Assembly (NCBI RefSeq): GCF_000720175.1
Contig: NZ_JOIX01000014.1
Coordinates: forward strand, 88,812 to 152,811
Origin: Streptomyces sp. NRRL S-337
Lineage (GTDB): Bacteria > Actinomycetota > Actinomycetes > Streptomycetales > Streptomycetaceae
DNA: 64,000 nucleotides
Direction: 5' to 3'
The notes beneath the pieces were generated by a model. It had not been told where the DNA came from, made no database searches, and saw only the letters and a list, made by a program, of their open reading frames with translations. A program made the translations under genes and the position numbers. Below, one piece after another: positions 40,482 to 48,690 of this stretch; position 1 is the stretch's first letter; each line of letters opens with the position of its first letter.

Positions 40482-40801
40482 TTCCGCGCCTCCCGCGCCG
40501 TGTCGCCGCCGACGGCCGCAGGCGGGGCGCCCGCCTCCGCGGCCGCCGCCTCCCAAGGGTCGCCGAACTCTTCCTGGAGCAGCCCCAGTTCTTCGAAGAG
40601 GGCCAGGGTCTGGCGGGCCGAGTCCTCGTCCAGGCGCTGCAGCGCGAAGCCGACGTGGACGATCGCGTACTCGCCGACCTGGAGGTCGGGGACGTACTCC
40701 AGGCACACCTCCTTGACCACCCCGCCGAAGTCGACGGTGGCCATCCGGGTGCCGTCCCGTTCCTCGATGTCCAGTACTTTGCCGGGTACCGCCAGGCACA
40801 T
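40478..40801 (-). CDS. hypC: HypC chaperone
   Basis: 107 residues beginning [14 protein letters not shown], with the essential N-terminal Cys2 that binds the iron precursor and the large subunit. The beta-barrel core ([16 protein letters not shown]) is standard; a C-terminal Ala/Glu-rich tail ([14 protein letters not shown]) makes it longer than most HypC. It works with HypD as scaffold and delivers Fe(CN)2CO to HhyL. Coupled to hypD by a GTGA overlap; 48 bases separate it from hypF. Confidence 0.95.
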   Translation of the reverse strand: MCLAVPGKVLDIEERDGTRMATVDFGGVVKEVCLEYVPDLQVGEYAIVHVGFALQRLDEDSARQTLALFEELGLLQEEFGDPWEAAAAEAGAPPAAVGGDTAREARK

Positions 40802-40849
40802 GGGCCTCTCCTCGTCGTCAAGCGTCGTCCGCCGCGGCCGCGGCGCCGT

Positions 40850-43291
40850 TCAGGGCACGCCCACCCCGCCGTGCACGGGTGCGGTGCGCGCCGCCACGAC
40901 GATCTGGCCGAGCGCCAGGCCCCCGTCGTTGGGCGGGACCCGGCGGTGCCGCAGCACGGTGAAGCCGTCCTGCCCGAGCAGCCGGGCGGCGGCCTCGGCG
41001 AGCAGCGTGTTGGCGAACACCCCGCCGGTCAGGACGACGGTCGTCAGGCCCGCGCGTTCCCGGGCCAGCGCGCACCAGCGCCGTACGAGTCCGGCGACCG
41101 CGGTGTGGAAGCGGGCGGCGATCAGTGCCGGTGCGGTGCCGGCCCGGAGGTCCGCGACGACGGCAGTGAGCAGCGGCGCCGGGTCCGCGACGGTGTCGGC
41201 GGCCGCGCGGTCCGCCGGGGCGTCGGTGCCGGTGTGCAGGGCGAAGGCGTAGCCGGGTGCGGGGTCCTCGCCGGCGGTCAGGGCCGCGGCTTCGAGGGCG
41301 AGCGCGGCCTGCGCCTCGTATCCGGCGCGGTGGCAGATCCCGGCCAGGGAGGAGACCGCGTCGAAAAGGCGGCCCATGCTGGAGGTGGGCACGCAGTTGA
41401 GGTCGCGTTCGAGCTGCCGGGCGAGCAGCCGCCGTTCGTCGGGCGGGCAGGCGGCGACCGGCGGGAGGTCCGCGGCCCAGTCGATGCCGGCCGCGCGCAG
41501 GTGGGCCAGGGCCATCCGGTAGGGGCGGCGTACGGCGGTGTCGCCGCCGGGCAGCGGTACGTAGGCGAGGCGGCCGAAGCGGCGGTAGCCGTCGTAGTCG
41601 GCGAGCAGGATCTCGCCGCCCCAGACGGCCTGGTCGTCACCGTAGCCGGTGCCGTCGAAGGCGACGCCGATGACCGGGCGGCTGCCGTCCAGGCCGTGTT
41701 CGGCCATGCCCGCGGCGATGTGGGCGTGATGGTGCTGGACGCGGACCAGCGGACGGCCGTCGGTGTGCCGCTGGGCCCACTGGCCGGAGCGGTAGCCGGG
41801 GTGCCGGTCGGCGGCGAGCAGCTGGGGGCGGACCCCGGTGACCGTCTCCAGGTGCGCCTCGGCCCGTTCGAAGGCGAGCTGGGTGGCGAGGTCGTCCATG
41901 TCGCCGATGTGTGCGGACAGCCAGGCGCGGCGGCCCTCGGCCAGGCAGAGCACGTTCTTCAGGTCCCCGCCGGCCGCGAGCGCGGGACGGACCGGCACCG
42001 GGAGCGGGACCGGGAACGGGGCGTAGCCGCGGGAGCGGCGGACGAACAGCGGCTCGCCGTCGTCGGTGACCCGGACCACCGAGTCGTCGCAGGGGACGCG
42101 GATCTGACGGTCGTGGGTGAGCCAGGCGTCGGCCAGTCCGGCGAGCCGCCGCACGGCCTCCTCGTCGTCGGTGACGATCGGCTCGCCGGCGATGTTGCCA
42201 CTGGTCATCACGAGCAGCCGGGGGCCATGGGGGGCGTCGGGCAGTCCGAGCAGCAGGTGGTGCAGCGGGGTGTACGGCAGCATGACGCCCAGGTCGGGGC
42301 TGCCGGGGGCGACCGCGGAGGACGGTACCGGCGCGTCCGGGGCGGGCGGCGCGGGGTGGGGGCTGCGGCGGAGCAGGACGACGGGGCGCTGGGGTCCGGT
42401 GAGCAGTGCGCGTTCCGCGGGCCGGATGCGTACCAGGTGGGCGACGTCGTCGATGTGGCGGGCCATCAGAGCGAAGGGTTTGTCGCCGCGGGCCTTGCGG
42501 CGGCGCAGCAGGGCGACGGCGGTGTCGTCGGTGGCGTCGCAGACCAGGTGGTAGCCGCCGAGGCCCTTGACGGCGACGATCGCGCCGGCGGCGAGCAGTT
42601 GACGGGTGGCGGCGACCGGGGCGGGGTCCGGTGCCGGCCGCGGCGCGGCGGTGGGGTCGGCGGGGTCGGCGAGCAGCAGCCGCAGCCGGGGGCCGCAGTC
42701 GTGGCAGGCGATCGGCTGGGCGTGGAACCGCCGGTCGGCCGGATCGGCGTACTCCCGTGCGCAGCGCGGGCACATCGGGAAGCGGTCCATGGTCGTCCGG
42801 GCCCGGTCGTAGGGCAGCGCGGTGACGATGGTGAAGCGTGGACCGCAGTGCGTGCAGGTGATGAAGGGGTGGCGGTGGCGGCGGTCGGCCGGGTCGGCGA
42901 GTTCGGCCAGGCAGGCGTCGCAGGTGGCGGCGTCCGGCGCGACCAGGGTGCGGGAGGGGCCCTGGCCGTGGGAGGGCAGGATGCGGAATCCGGTGTCGCC
43001 GGTGGCGGCGAGGTCCTCGCCCTCCACGGCGTCGACGACGGCCAGCGGCGGCGCCTCGCCGGCGATCCGGGCGCCGAAGGCGGCGAGTGCGGCGGGCGGG
43101 CCCTCGACCTCGGCGAGCACGCCCTCACCGGTGTTGGTCACATGGCCGGCCAGGCCCAGTTCGGTGGCGAGGGCGTGGACGAACGGGCGGAAGCCGACGC
43201 CCTGGACGACGCCGCGCACGGTGATCCTGCGGCGTGCGGTGACCGGGGCGGGGGCGCCCGCGGGGGCCCGGTCGACCTGCCCGGTGGTCAT
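40850..43291 (-). CDS. hypF: HypF carbamoyltransferase
   Basis: 813 residues. Domains in order: acylphosphatase (about 22-105, VRGVVQGVGFRPFVHAL), two zinc fingers (CDACLAEL...CTHCG and CPRCAREY...CHDCG), a YrdC-like carbamoyl-adenylate domain (AAGAIVAVKGLGGYHLVCDA) and a Kae1-like domain (VQHHHAHIAAGMAEHGL and VLTGGVFANTLL). It makes carbamoyl-AMP from carbamoyl phosphate and transfers it to HypE. ATGA overlap with the hypB stop. Confidence 0.96.
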   Translation of the reverse strand: MTTGQVDRAPAGAPAPVTARRRITVRGVVQGVGFRPFVHALATELGLAGHVTNTGEGVLAEVEGPPAALAAFGARIAGEAPPLAVVDAVEGEDLAATGDTGFRILPSHGQGPSRTLVAPDAATCDACLAELADPADRRHRHPFITCTHCGPRFTIVTALPYDRARTTMDRFPMCPRCAREYADPADRRFHAQPIACHDCGPRLRLLLADPADPTAAPRPAPDPAPVAATRQLLAAGAIVAVKGLGGYHLVCDATDDTAVALLRRRKARGDKPFALMARHIDDVAHLVRIRPAERALLTGPQRPVVLLRRSPHPAPPAPDAPVPSSAVAPGSPDLGVMLPYTPLHHLLLGLPDAPHGPRLLVMTSGNIAGEPIVTDDEEAVRRLAGLADAWLTHDRQIRVPCDDSVVRVTDDGEPLFVRRSRGYAPFPVPLPVPVRPALAAGGDLKNVLCLAEGRRAWLSAHIGDMDDLATQLAFERAEAHLETVTGVRPQLLAADRHPGYRSGQWAQRHTDGRPLVRVQHHHAHIAAGMAEHGLDGSRPVIGVAFDGTGYGDDQAVWGGEILLADYDGYRRFGRLAYVPLPGGDTAVRRPYRMALAHLRAAGIDWAADLPPVAACPPDERRLLARQLERDLNCVPTSSMGRLFDAVSSLAGICHRAGYEAQAALALEAAALTAGEDPAPGYAFALHTGTDAPADRAAADTVADPAPLLTAVVADLRAGTAPALIAARFHTAVAGLVRRWCALARERAGLTTVVLTGGVFANTLLAEAAARLLGQDGFTVLRHRRVPPNDGGLALGQIVVAARTAPVHGGVGVP

Positions 43292-44061
43292 GAGCGGCTC
43301 GACGCCACGGTGCCGAGGTCGGCGGAGTGCTCGTCGCACGGCTGGGGTTCGCCGTCGTCGTGGACGTGGTGGGAGGTGCGGGTCATCACGGGGATGTGGA
43401 CCGGCGCGCCGTCGCGGGCCGCCAGTGCCCGGTCCAGCAGCACTCCCTCGCCGACGCCCTGGCGCACCGAGGTGAGGTGCACCTCGACGCCGGGGTTGAC
43501 CCGTTCGACGTTGGCGCGGAACTCCTCCCCGTCGAAGGAGACCGCCTCGGCGATGTCGGTCTTGGTGACCACGACCAGGTGGGCGAGGCCGAAGGCGGTG
43601 GGGTACTTCAGCGGCTTGTCCTCGCCCTCGGTCACCGAGGCCAGCACCACCCGCAGGGTCTCGCCGAGGTCGTAGGAGGCCGGGCAGACCAGGTTGCCGA
43701 CGTTCTCGATGAACAGCAGCCGGGTGTCGGCGGGGAGCCAGTCCTTCAGGTGCCCGCCGAGCATCTCGGCCTCCAGGTGGCACAGCCCGTCGGTGAGGAT
43801 CTGTTTGACGGGTACGTCGGAGCGGGCCAGGCGGACCGCGTCGTTCTCGGTGGCCAGGTCGGCGGTGAGCGCGGCCACCGGGATGCCGCGCTCGCGGGCG
43901 AGGGTGAGTTCGCGCTCCAGGAGGGCGGTCTTGCCGCTGCCGGGGCTGGAGAGCAGGTTGACCAGCGCGGTGCCGCGGGCCGCGAGGTCCTCGCGCAGGG
44001 TGTGGGCGCAGGCGTCGTTCTTGGCGAGAACCGCCTGTTGCAGGTCGACGACACGGCACAT
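43288..44061 (-). CDS. hypB: HypB nickel-insertion GTPase
   Basis: 257 residues. The P-loop is SSPGSGKTALLE, and the switch/metal region ENVGNLVCPASYDLG and VVTKTDIAEAV are conserved. The N-terminal metal motif seen in E. coli (CxxCGC) is missing, replaced by MCRVVD, and no polyhistidine block is present; only a small His/Asp/Cys group appears near the end (HHVHDDGEPQPCDEH). Nickel insertion with HypA is expected. Overlaps hypF by four bases; three bases after hypA. Confidence 0.95.
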   Translation of the reverse strand: MCRVVDLQQAVLAKNDACAHTLREDLAARGTALVNLLSSPGSGKTALLERELTLARERGIPVAALTADLATENDAVRLARSDVPVKQILTDGLCHLEAEMLGGHLKDWLPADTRLLFIENVGNLVCPASYDLGETLRVVLASVTEGEDKPLKYPTAFGLAHLVVVTKTDIAEAVSFDGEEFRANVERVNPGVEVHLTSVRQGVGEGVLLDRALAARDGAPVHIPVMTRTSHHVHDDGEPQPCDEHSADLGTVASSRS

Positions 44062-44064
44062 GGT

Positions 44065-44445
44065 TCAGCGCTCCTGGGAAATCGGTGGGTGCGGCGCGGT
44101 GTCGTGCCAGCACACACGGACGATCTGCAGTTCACGGCCGGACAGCAGCTCGGTGTCCGTCCCGTCGCAGCCCGGGCAGGTGAGCCGCGGAGGCATGCCG
44201 GGCGGCCAGATCCGGGCGCAGGCGCCGCAGCGGGCGCGGGCCGGTACCGGTTCGATGTCGAGATCCGCGCCCTCCAGCGCCGTGCCCGCGCAGGCGAGCT
44301 GGAAGGAGAAGGTCAGTGCGTCGGGGACCACTCCGGCCAGTTCGCCGACCTGGAGGCGGACACTGCGCACCGCGGTGGCTCCGGCGGGCCGGGCCGCGCC
44401 GTCGACCTGGTCGACGACCGCGAGCGCGATGGACATCTCGTGCAT
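44065..44445 (-). CDS. hypA: HypA nickel metallochaperone
   Basis: 126 residues. The start MHEMSIALAVVDQV contains the nickel-binding Met-His-Glu. The zinc site is CGAC...CPGC. With HypB it loads nickel into the large subunit. An AGAGGG site precedes the ATG. The 167 bases upstream, to the small peptide gene, include a CTAATG...CATTAG inverted repeat about 60 bases apart and may hold a second promoter for the hyp genes. Confidence 0.94.
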   Translation of the reverse strand: MHEMSIALAVVDQVDGAARPAGATAVRSVRLQVGELAGVVPDALTFSFQLACAGTALEGADLDIEPVPARARCGACARIWPPGMPPRLTCPGCDGTDTELLSGRELQIVRVCWHDTAPHPPISQER

Positions 44446-44612
44446 CGGTCCCTCTCTGCTGCGGGACTAATGGGTGCCGCCGGGCCGGTCCGCGGATTCG
44501 CGCGGGCCCGCCCCGGGCCCTTGAGCTCATTAGACGGCGCGGGCGCGGGTGGGCCGGGGTGCCTCGCCGGGCGGCGCTGCGGCGTCCTTCGTTCGGTGCA
44601 GCGCCGCCGCGG

Positions 44613-44717
44613 TCACATCGCGCGGATGCGCAGATAGCGCTTGATGTCGGGCAGGTTGCTCTTCAGGGCGAGGGCGAGCACGGCGGCGGCCGCCGTGCCG
44701 AGGATCAGTTTCAGCAT
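44613..44717 (-). CDS. 34-residue peptide of the hydrogenase operon (DUF6893-like)
   Basis: Encodes MLKLILGTAAAAVLALALKS followed by a basic end LPDIKRYLRIRAM, one short hydrophobic helix with a positively charged tail. GAGGAG lies 8 bases before the ATG, and the ATG overlaps the stop of the maturation protease (ATGCTGA). I recall such tiny proteins as a named unknown family (DUF6893) in Streptomyces. A membrane-bound peptide, perhaps anchoring the hydrogenase or its electron acceptor; this is inference from context only. Confidence 0.75.
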   Translation of the reverse strand: MLKLILGTAAAAVLALALKSNLPDIKRYLRIRAM

Positions 44718-45316
44718 GGGGTGGTGCTCCTCTCGGTGGTGTCCGCGTCGGTGTCCGCGTCGGTGTCCACGTCCTCCTCCGCGTCAGCGTCTGCGTACGC
44801 GTGCGCGTCGGCCCCGACCAGCCGCAGGATGAGTGCCACGGCCTCGTCGACCGCGGCCTCGACCGGGTCGCTCAGGCCGATCCCCTCGGCGGTGTCGGCC
44901 GGTTCGCAGCCGACGACGAGGACGCGCCGGGGCGGGCGGCCACCGGTGCCGGCGCTGAGCGTGTCGAGCAGCGCGAGCACCGCGTCGGGGGTCATGTGGT
45001 GGGCGTCGAGGGCGGCGGCCCTCGGGCGCGGGGTGGCCGGTTCGGTGGCGTCGAGGAGGTGGACGGTGCCGGGGTCGGCGCCGCGGGCGGTGGCGTCGAC
45101 GAGCAGCACCGTGTCGTAGCCGTCCAGTATCTGGTAGGCGAGGTGGACGCCCCGTACGCCGCTGTCGACGATCTCGACGCCGTCCGGGAGGGGGTGTGCG
45201 CCGAGCCGGCGGACGGCCTCGACGCCGAAGCCGTCGTCGCCGAGGAAGATGTTGCCGACGCCGGCGATCAGCGTCTTCGCGGGCGGCCGGGCGGCGCCGG
45301 GGGCGGGGGCGCTCAC
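44711..45316 (-). CDS. Hydrogenase maturation endoprotease (HybD/HycI family)
   Basis: About 201 residues. TLIAGVGNIFLGDDGFGVEA is the nickel-sensing active-site start (Glu/Asp ligands in GDDGFGVE), VDATARGADPGTVHLL the second, and AALDAHHMTPDAVLALL the third with the metal His. It removes the C-terminal peptide of HhyL after nickel insertion. The C-terminus is an acidic repeat (ADADAEEDVDTDADTDADTT) not found in usual family members. GTG start overlaps the preceding stop. Confidence 0.93.
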   Translation of the reverse strand: MSAPAPGAARPPAKTLIAGVGNIFLGDDGFGVEAVRRLGAHPLPDGVEIVDSGVRGVHLAYQILDGYDTVLLVDATARGADPGTVHLLDATEPATPRPRAAALDAHHMTPDAVLALLDTLSAGTGGRPPRRVLVVGCEPADTAEGIGLSDPVEAAVDEAVALILRLVGADAHAYADADAEEDVDTDADTDADTTERSTTPC

Positions 45317-46731
45317 ATGTCCTCCAGGGGAGCGAGTTCGTCGGGCTGGAAGTAGAGGAAGCGGCCTTGTTCGCGCCGGATGTCGGCGCCCGGGTCGTCC
45401 TCCAGCGTCACCGCGAGGTGCACCCCGCCGTCCACGTCGTGCAGCACGGCCTCGACGAGGGCGGTGCGGCCGTGCAGGAAGAGGTCCTGGGCGTCGGTGC
45501 GGCGCCGGCCGGGCTTCAGCAGCACCCGGCTCCCGGCGCCGACCGGCCGTCCGTCGATGCTGATCCGGTCGGTGGCGGGGTCGACGCCGCGGTCGCCGCC
45601 CGGGTCCCACCAAGGGGTGCCGGGGCGGGTGCCGGGCACGTCGGGGGCCCGCTCGCCGGGTGCCTCAGGGCCGGGGCCGGTGACCTCGCGCAGTGCGCGT
45701 ACGGCCCCGTGCAGGCGCTCCAGGACCTCGGGGGGCATGGTGTCGGCGAGTGCGATGACGTCGGCTGCGCGCGGATCGGTGCCGCGGGCCTCACGCTTCT
45801 CCTGGTCGGTGAGGGCCGCGGTGCGCAGGGCGAGGATCTCGTCGATCTCCAGGGCGTCGTAGAGCGCGCCGGGGCTTTCGGGGGCGACGGCCGGGTGATC
45901 CTCCAGGATGATCGGCGAGGACAGGACCACGTCGGCGCGGTCCAGTTCGCCGGCCAGCACCGGCCAGGTGTGCTCGTTGCGGCAGGATGCGACGGCGGAC
46001 CGGGCCCATTCCGGCGGGTCGGTCAGGGACAGGAAGCGGCCGGCGCTCAGGCCGAGGAAGAGGTGGGCGCCGATCAGCGCGTGCGGCAGTGCTGCGGTCC
46101 GGTCGGTGGTGCCGGAGGGGGTCCAGTCGCCGGTGTTCTCGACGGTCGCGGTCAGCCGCAGCGCGGCGTACGGTCCGTCGAGCGGGCTCGCGGTCAGCCG
46201 GATCCGCCCGTCGATCCGGGCGCGGCGGCGCACCAGCCGGCCGATGAGGCGTCCGTCGGCGTCGTGCACCGGCTCGGTCTCCTCGCTCGCCGGCCGGGTG
46301 AACGGCAGGGCGCGGCCGGTGCCGGTCAGTTCGGTGACGGCGGCGTCGAGGGTGAGGCGTTCCTCGGTGGCCTCGTCCCAGGGGACCAGCACCCGGTCGG
46401 GCAGTTCCAGTTCGTCGACGGTCTCGAACTCGCCGTCGGGGCGCAGGCGTTGGACGGTGCGGCGCTGGGCGTGCAGGAACCGCAGTTCGGCCGAGAGCCG
46501 GGCGCCGGGCTTCGGTTCCATCAGGCATTCGGTGCGCTGGTGGGAGTGTTCGGCGCCGGCGGCGGTCCAGCCGGGCGGGACGAGGACGCCGAACTGCCAG
46601 CGCAGCCGGTTCTTGGCGGCGGAGGCACGGTACGGGTAGAGCACGTAGCCCTCGAACAGCACGGCGTCCGCCACCTGGCGGGCGGCGGCGAAGCGGTCCG
46701 TCGCCTCGTCGGGCCGGATGCCGGTCGTCAT
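45313..46731 (-). CDS. Hydrogenase-operon protein of unknown function (472 aa)
   Basis: Soluble, beta-rich protein. It begins MTTGIRPDEATDRFAAARQV and has the segment VLFEGYVLYPYRASAAKNRL near residue 25. No Fe-S, haem or nucleotide motif is seen. HSHQRTECLMEPKPG and ALIGAHLFLGLSAGRFLSL are other distinctive stretches. It is coupled to both neighbours by four-base overlaps, so it is an integral part of the hydrogenase operon. I recall comparable hypothetical proteins in actinobacterial high-affinity hydrogenase loci, but no function. Confidence 0.82.
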   Translation of the reverse strand: MTTGIRPDEATDRFAAARQVADAVLFEGYVLYPYRASAAKNRLRWQFGVLVPPGWTAAGAEHSHQRTECLMEPKPGARLSAELRFLHAQRRTVQRLRPDGEFETVDELELPDRVLVPWDEATEERLTLDAAVTELTGTGRALPFTRPASEETEPVHDADGRLIGRLVRRRARIDGRIRLTASPLDGPYAALRLTATVENTGDWTPSGTTDRTAALPHALIGAHLFLGLSAGRFLSLTDPPEWARSAVASCRNEHTWPVLAGELDRADVVLSSPIILEDHPAVAPESPGALYDALEIDEILALRTAALTDQEKREARGTDPRAADVIALADTMPPEVLERLHGAVRALREVTGPGPEAPGERAPDVPGTRPGTPWWDPGGDRGVDPATDRISIDGRPVGAGSRVLLKPGRRRTDAQDLFLHGRTALVEAVLHDVDGGVHLAVTLEDDPGADIRREQGRFLYFQPDELAPLEDM

Positions 46732-47444
46732 GGGGCGGTCCTCTCGGCGAGCGGGCGGGCGGCGGTGCCGGGGAACGGCCGTGCGTGCCGGGCGGGCGGC
46801 GGGGGTGGCGGATCGTCGCCGGCCGCGGCGAGCAGCGCCTCGACGGCCTGCTGCCAGGAGGGCAGGGCGTGCCGGGAGCGGTAGGCGAGCAGCGCGTCGA
46901 GGGTGGTGCGGGGCAGCCGCAGCCAGCCGCAGCCCGGGAAGTGGGTTTCGATCATTTCCTGCCAGACCGTCACCGGCATCCGCACCTGTGCTTCCTTGTG
47001 CCAGGCGACGGGGTGGACCCGGAAGCCGCCGGCACCGGCGAAGACGGTGCCGGAGAACAGCAGCAGCAGCGGGACCTCGCCGTCGGCGAGTGCGTGGAAG
47101 TAGCGGCCGGCGGCGACGTCGAGGTCGTAGCTGCAGGGGACGGGCAGCTCGATCTCGGTGGTGCCGGTGTAGCCGGGGACGACGTGGGAGACCTGGGCGA
47201 ACTGCAGGGGGTGCAGGGTGCTGCTCCAGCGGGAGCGGTCGCCGAAGAGGTCGGTGAGCGCCTCGGCCTCGTCGGTCCGGTAGTCGCGGCGGGCGGGTTC
47301 GATGCGGATCTGGCAGCGCAGCGCGACGGCGTGCACCCGGTCGGCGGGGTCGGCGGTGGACAGGCGCAGCCGGAAGAGGAGGGTGGGGGCGGCGGCGCGG
47401 CGGTCGGCGCGGACGCCGGTGCAGTCGAAGGACAGCTCGGTCAC
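46728..47444 (-). CDS. Hydrogenase-operon protein, DUF6084-like
   Basis: 238 residues from GTG. The first half is strand-rich (TLLFRLRLSTADPADRVHAV and RCQIRIEPARRDY), continuing to a Trp/His-containing region (VHPVAWHKEAQVRMPV) and ending in a Pro-rich tail. No cofactor motif. I recall this as a family of unknown function tied to [NiFe] hydrogenase loci in Streptomyces (DUF6084). Overlaps both neighbours by four bases. Possibly a chaperone or structural subunit. Confidence 0.82.
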   Translation of the reverse strand: MTELSFDCTGVRADRRAAAPTLLFRLRLSTADPADRVHAVALRCQIRIEPARRDYRTDEAEALTDLFGDRSRWSSTLHPLQFAQVSHVVPGYTGTTEIELPVPCSYDLDVAAGRYFHALADGEVPLLLLFSGTVFAGAGGFRVHPVAWHKEAQVRMPVTVWQEMIETHFPGCGWLRLPRTTLDALLAYRSRHALPSWQQAVEALLAAAGDDPPPPPPARHARPFPGTAARPLAERTAP

Positions 47445-48109
47445 GGCCGGTCGTCCTCCCTCGGCTCACGGGCCCGGCGGGCGACCGTGGTGAAGAAGTC
47501 GGCGAGCGCGGCGCGGGCTTCGGCGCCGCCGTCGAAGCCGCGCCACAACAGCCGCATCCGGCCGACGAGTTCGTAACAGATGTCGATCGGTACGAGGTAG
47601 CAGTCGGTGCGGTCGTCGGTGCGGCGCAGCAGCAGGGCCTCGACGTCGGGCTGGAGGAGCGGGGCGAGGCGGCTGCCCGCGAGTACGGTTTCCCAGGCGG
47701 CGGGGTCGAGTTCGCTCTCGGTGGCGCCGGCCGGGCTGGGGTAGAGCGCGACCAGCCGGTCCAGGCCGGTGTGGCGGAGGAAGAAGGCGACGCCGACGGG
47801 GATCCGCAGCAGGTCCCAGGCCGCCTCGTCGAGGGTGTGGCCGGGGTCGGTGAGATAGCGGTCGGGGACGGTGCGGAACCGTCCGTGGCCGGCGCCGGGC
47901 TGTTCGAAGAGCAGGGCGCAGGGCGTGCAGGCGCAGGCCAGGGCCCGGCCTTCGGTGTCGACGAGGTGGCGGTGGTTGTGGTCGGCGAGCACCACGCCGC
48001 ACAGTTCGCAGCGTTCGGGGGTGGCCGGGGTCGGGGCGCGGAAACGGCGCAGCCCGCGGTGGGCGGTGTGCGGGCCCAGGCGGGTGGCCACCGGCTGACG
48101 GCCGGTCAT
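47441..48109 (-). CDS. Hydrogenase-operon Cys-rich protein, DUF5947-like
   Basis: 222 residues from ATG 48109. A four-cysteine site CELCG ... CACTPC near residues 35-65, surrounded by HNHRHL, should bind zinc, iron or an Fe-S cluster. RYLTDPGHTLDEAAWDLLRIPVG follows, and VPIDICYELVGRMRLLWRGF near the end. I recall it as DUF5947. The metal site suggests electron transfer, such as a rubredoxin-like role, or an assembly role. Coupled to both neighbours by ATGA/GTGA overlaps. Confidence 0.85.
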   Translation of the reverse strand: MTGRQPVATRLGPHTAHRGLRRFRAPTPATPERCELCGVVLADHNHRHLVDTEGRALACACTPCALLFEQPGAGHGRFRTVPDRYLTDPGHTLDEAAWDLLRIPVGVAFFLRHTGLDRLVALYPSPAGATESELDPAAWETVLAGSRLAPLLQPDVEALLLRRTDDRTDCYLVPIDICYELVGRMRLLWRGFDGGAEARAALADFFTTVARRAREPREDDRP

Positions 48110-48690
48110 GAGGCGGTGGCAGGGGCCGGCGGTCGGCGGGAGATCTGCAGCAGGACCGGCTCCTCCGCGGCCGGGGCCGCCTCCCACTCGACGGTGCTGA
48201 CCTCGGGGGCGAAGCTGCTGACCGCTGCTTCCACGGCCTGCCGGCCGGTTCCGTCCGCGCCGGAACAGCCGCAGCCGCCGGAGTCGGCCGCCCGCAGCCG
48301 CAGCGTGCCGGTGTCCGGGTCGAAGCCGGCGGTCTGTGCGGGGTGCCGGCCACGGACGCTCTCCAGGGCCCGTCCGATGCGGGCCTCGGTGTCCTCGGGG
48401 TGCAGGTCGTGCAGCGCGAGCAGGCTGGTGACCAGGGGGTCGCCGAGCAGCGCGGTGCGCAGGGCGGGGTGCGGGCCGGTGCCGTCCGGGGTGCGCTCCA
48501 GGTGGTGCATGATGCGGGCGAGCCCGGCGCCGTAGAAGTCCATCAGGACGCGGACTAGTTCCTCGGCGGCGGCGCCGGTCTCGTGGTCGCCGTTCCGGGT
48601 GAGCCGGTCGAGCACCTCCTCGACGCGGCGGCCGGCCTCTTCGGCGCTCGGGGCGGCGGGCGGTGCCTGGCGGTCGGCGGGGGCGCTCAT
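48106..48690 (-). CDS. NifU-like protein of the hydrogenase operon
   Basis: 194 residues. The C-terminal 90 residues (TLRLRAADSGGCGCSGADGTGRQ split around the loop) resemble the NifU C-terminal Fe-S scaffold, but the usual C-x-x-C is shifted into GGCGCSG. The N-terminal half is helical (VEEVLDRLTR, AAEELVRVLMDFYGAGLARI). It may load or repair the oxygen-exposed clusters of the small subunit. ATG overlaps the large-subunit stop. Confidence 0.85.
   Translation of the reverse strand: MSAPADRQAPPAAPSAEEAGRRVEEVLDRLTRNGDHETGAAAEELVRVLMDFYGAGLARIMHHLERTPDGTGPHPALRTALLGDPLVTSLLALHDLHPEDTEARIGRALESVRGRHPAQTAGFDPDTGTLRLRAADSGGCGCSGADGTGRQAVEAAVSSFAPEVSTVEWEAAPAAEEPVLLQISRRPPAPATAS

Noticed and set aside
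40482..40799. Longer N-terminus for HypD
   Set aside because: This frame overlaps all of hypC; HypD proteins begin near KYIDEFQDP, matching the GTG at 40481.
40655..43675. 1006-codon open frame on the + strand
   Set aside because: It lies antisense to hypF and hypB, whose motifs are unambiguous; the predicted protein is low-complexity Gly/Ala/Asp/Gln-rich sequence typical of GC-rich shadow frames.
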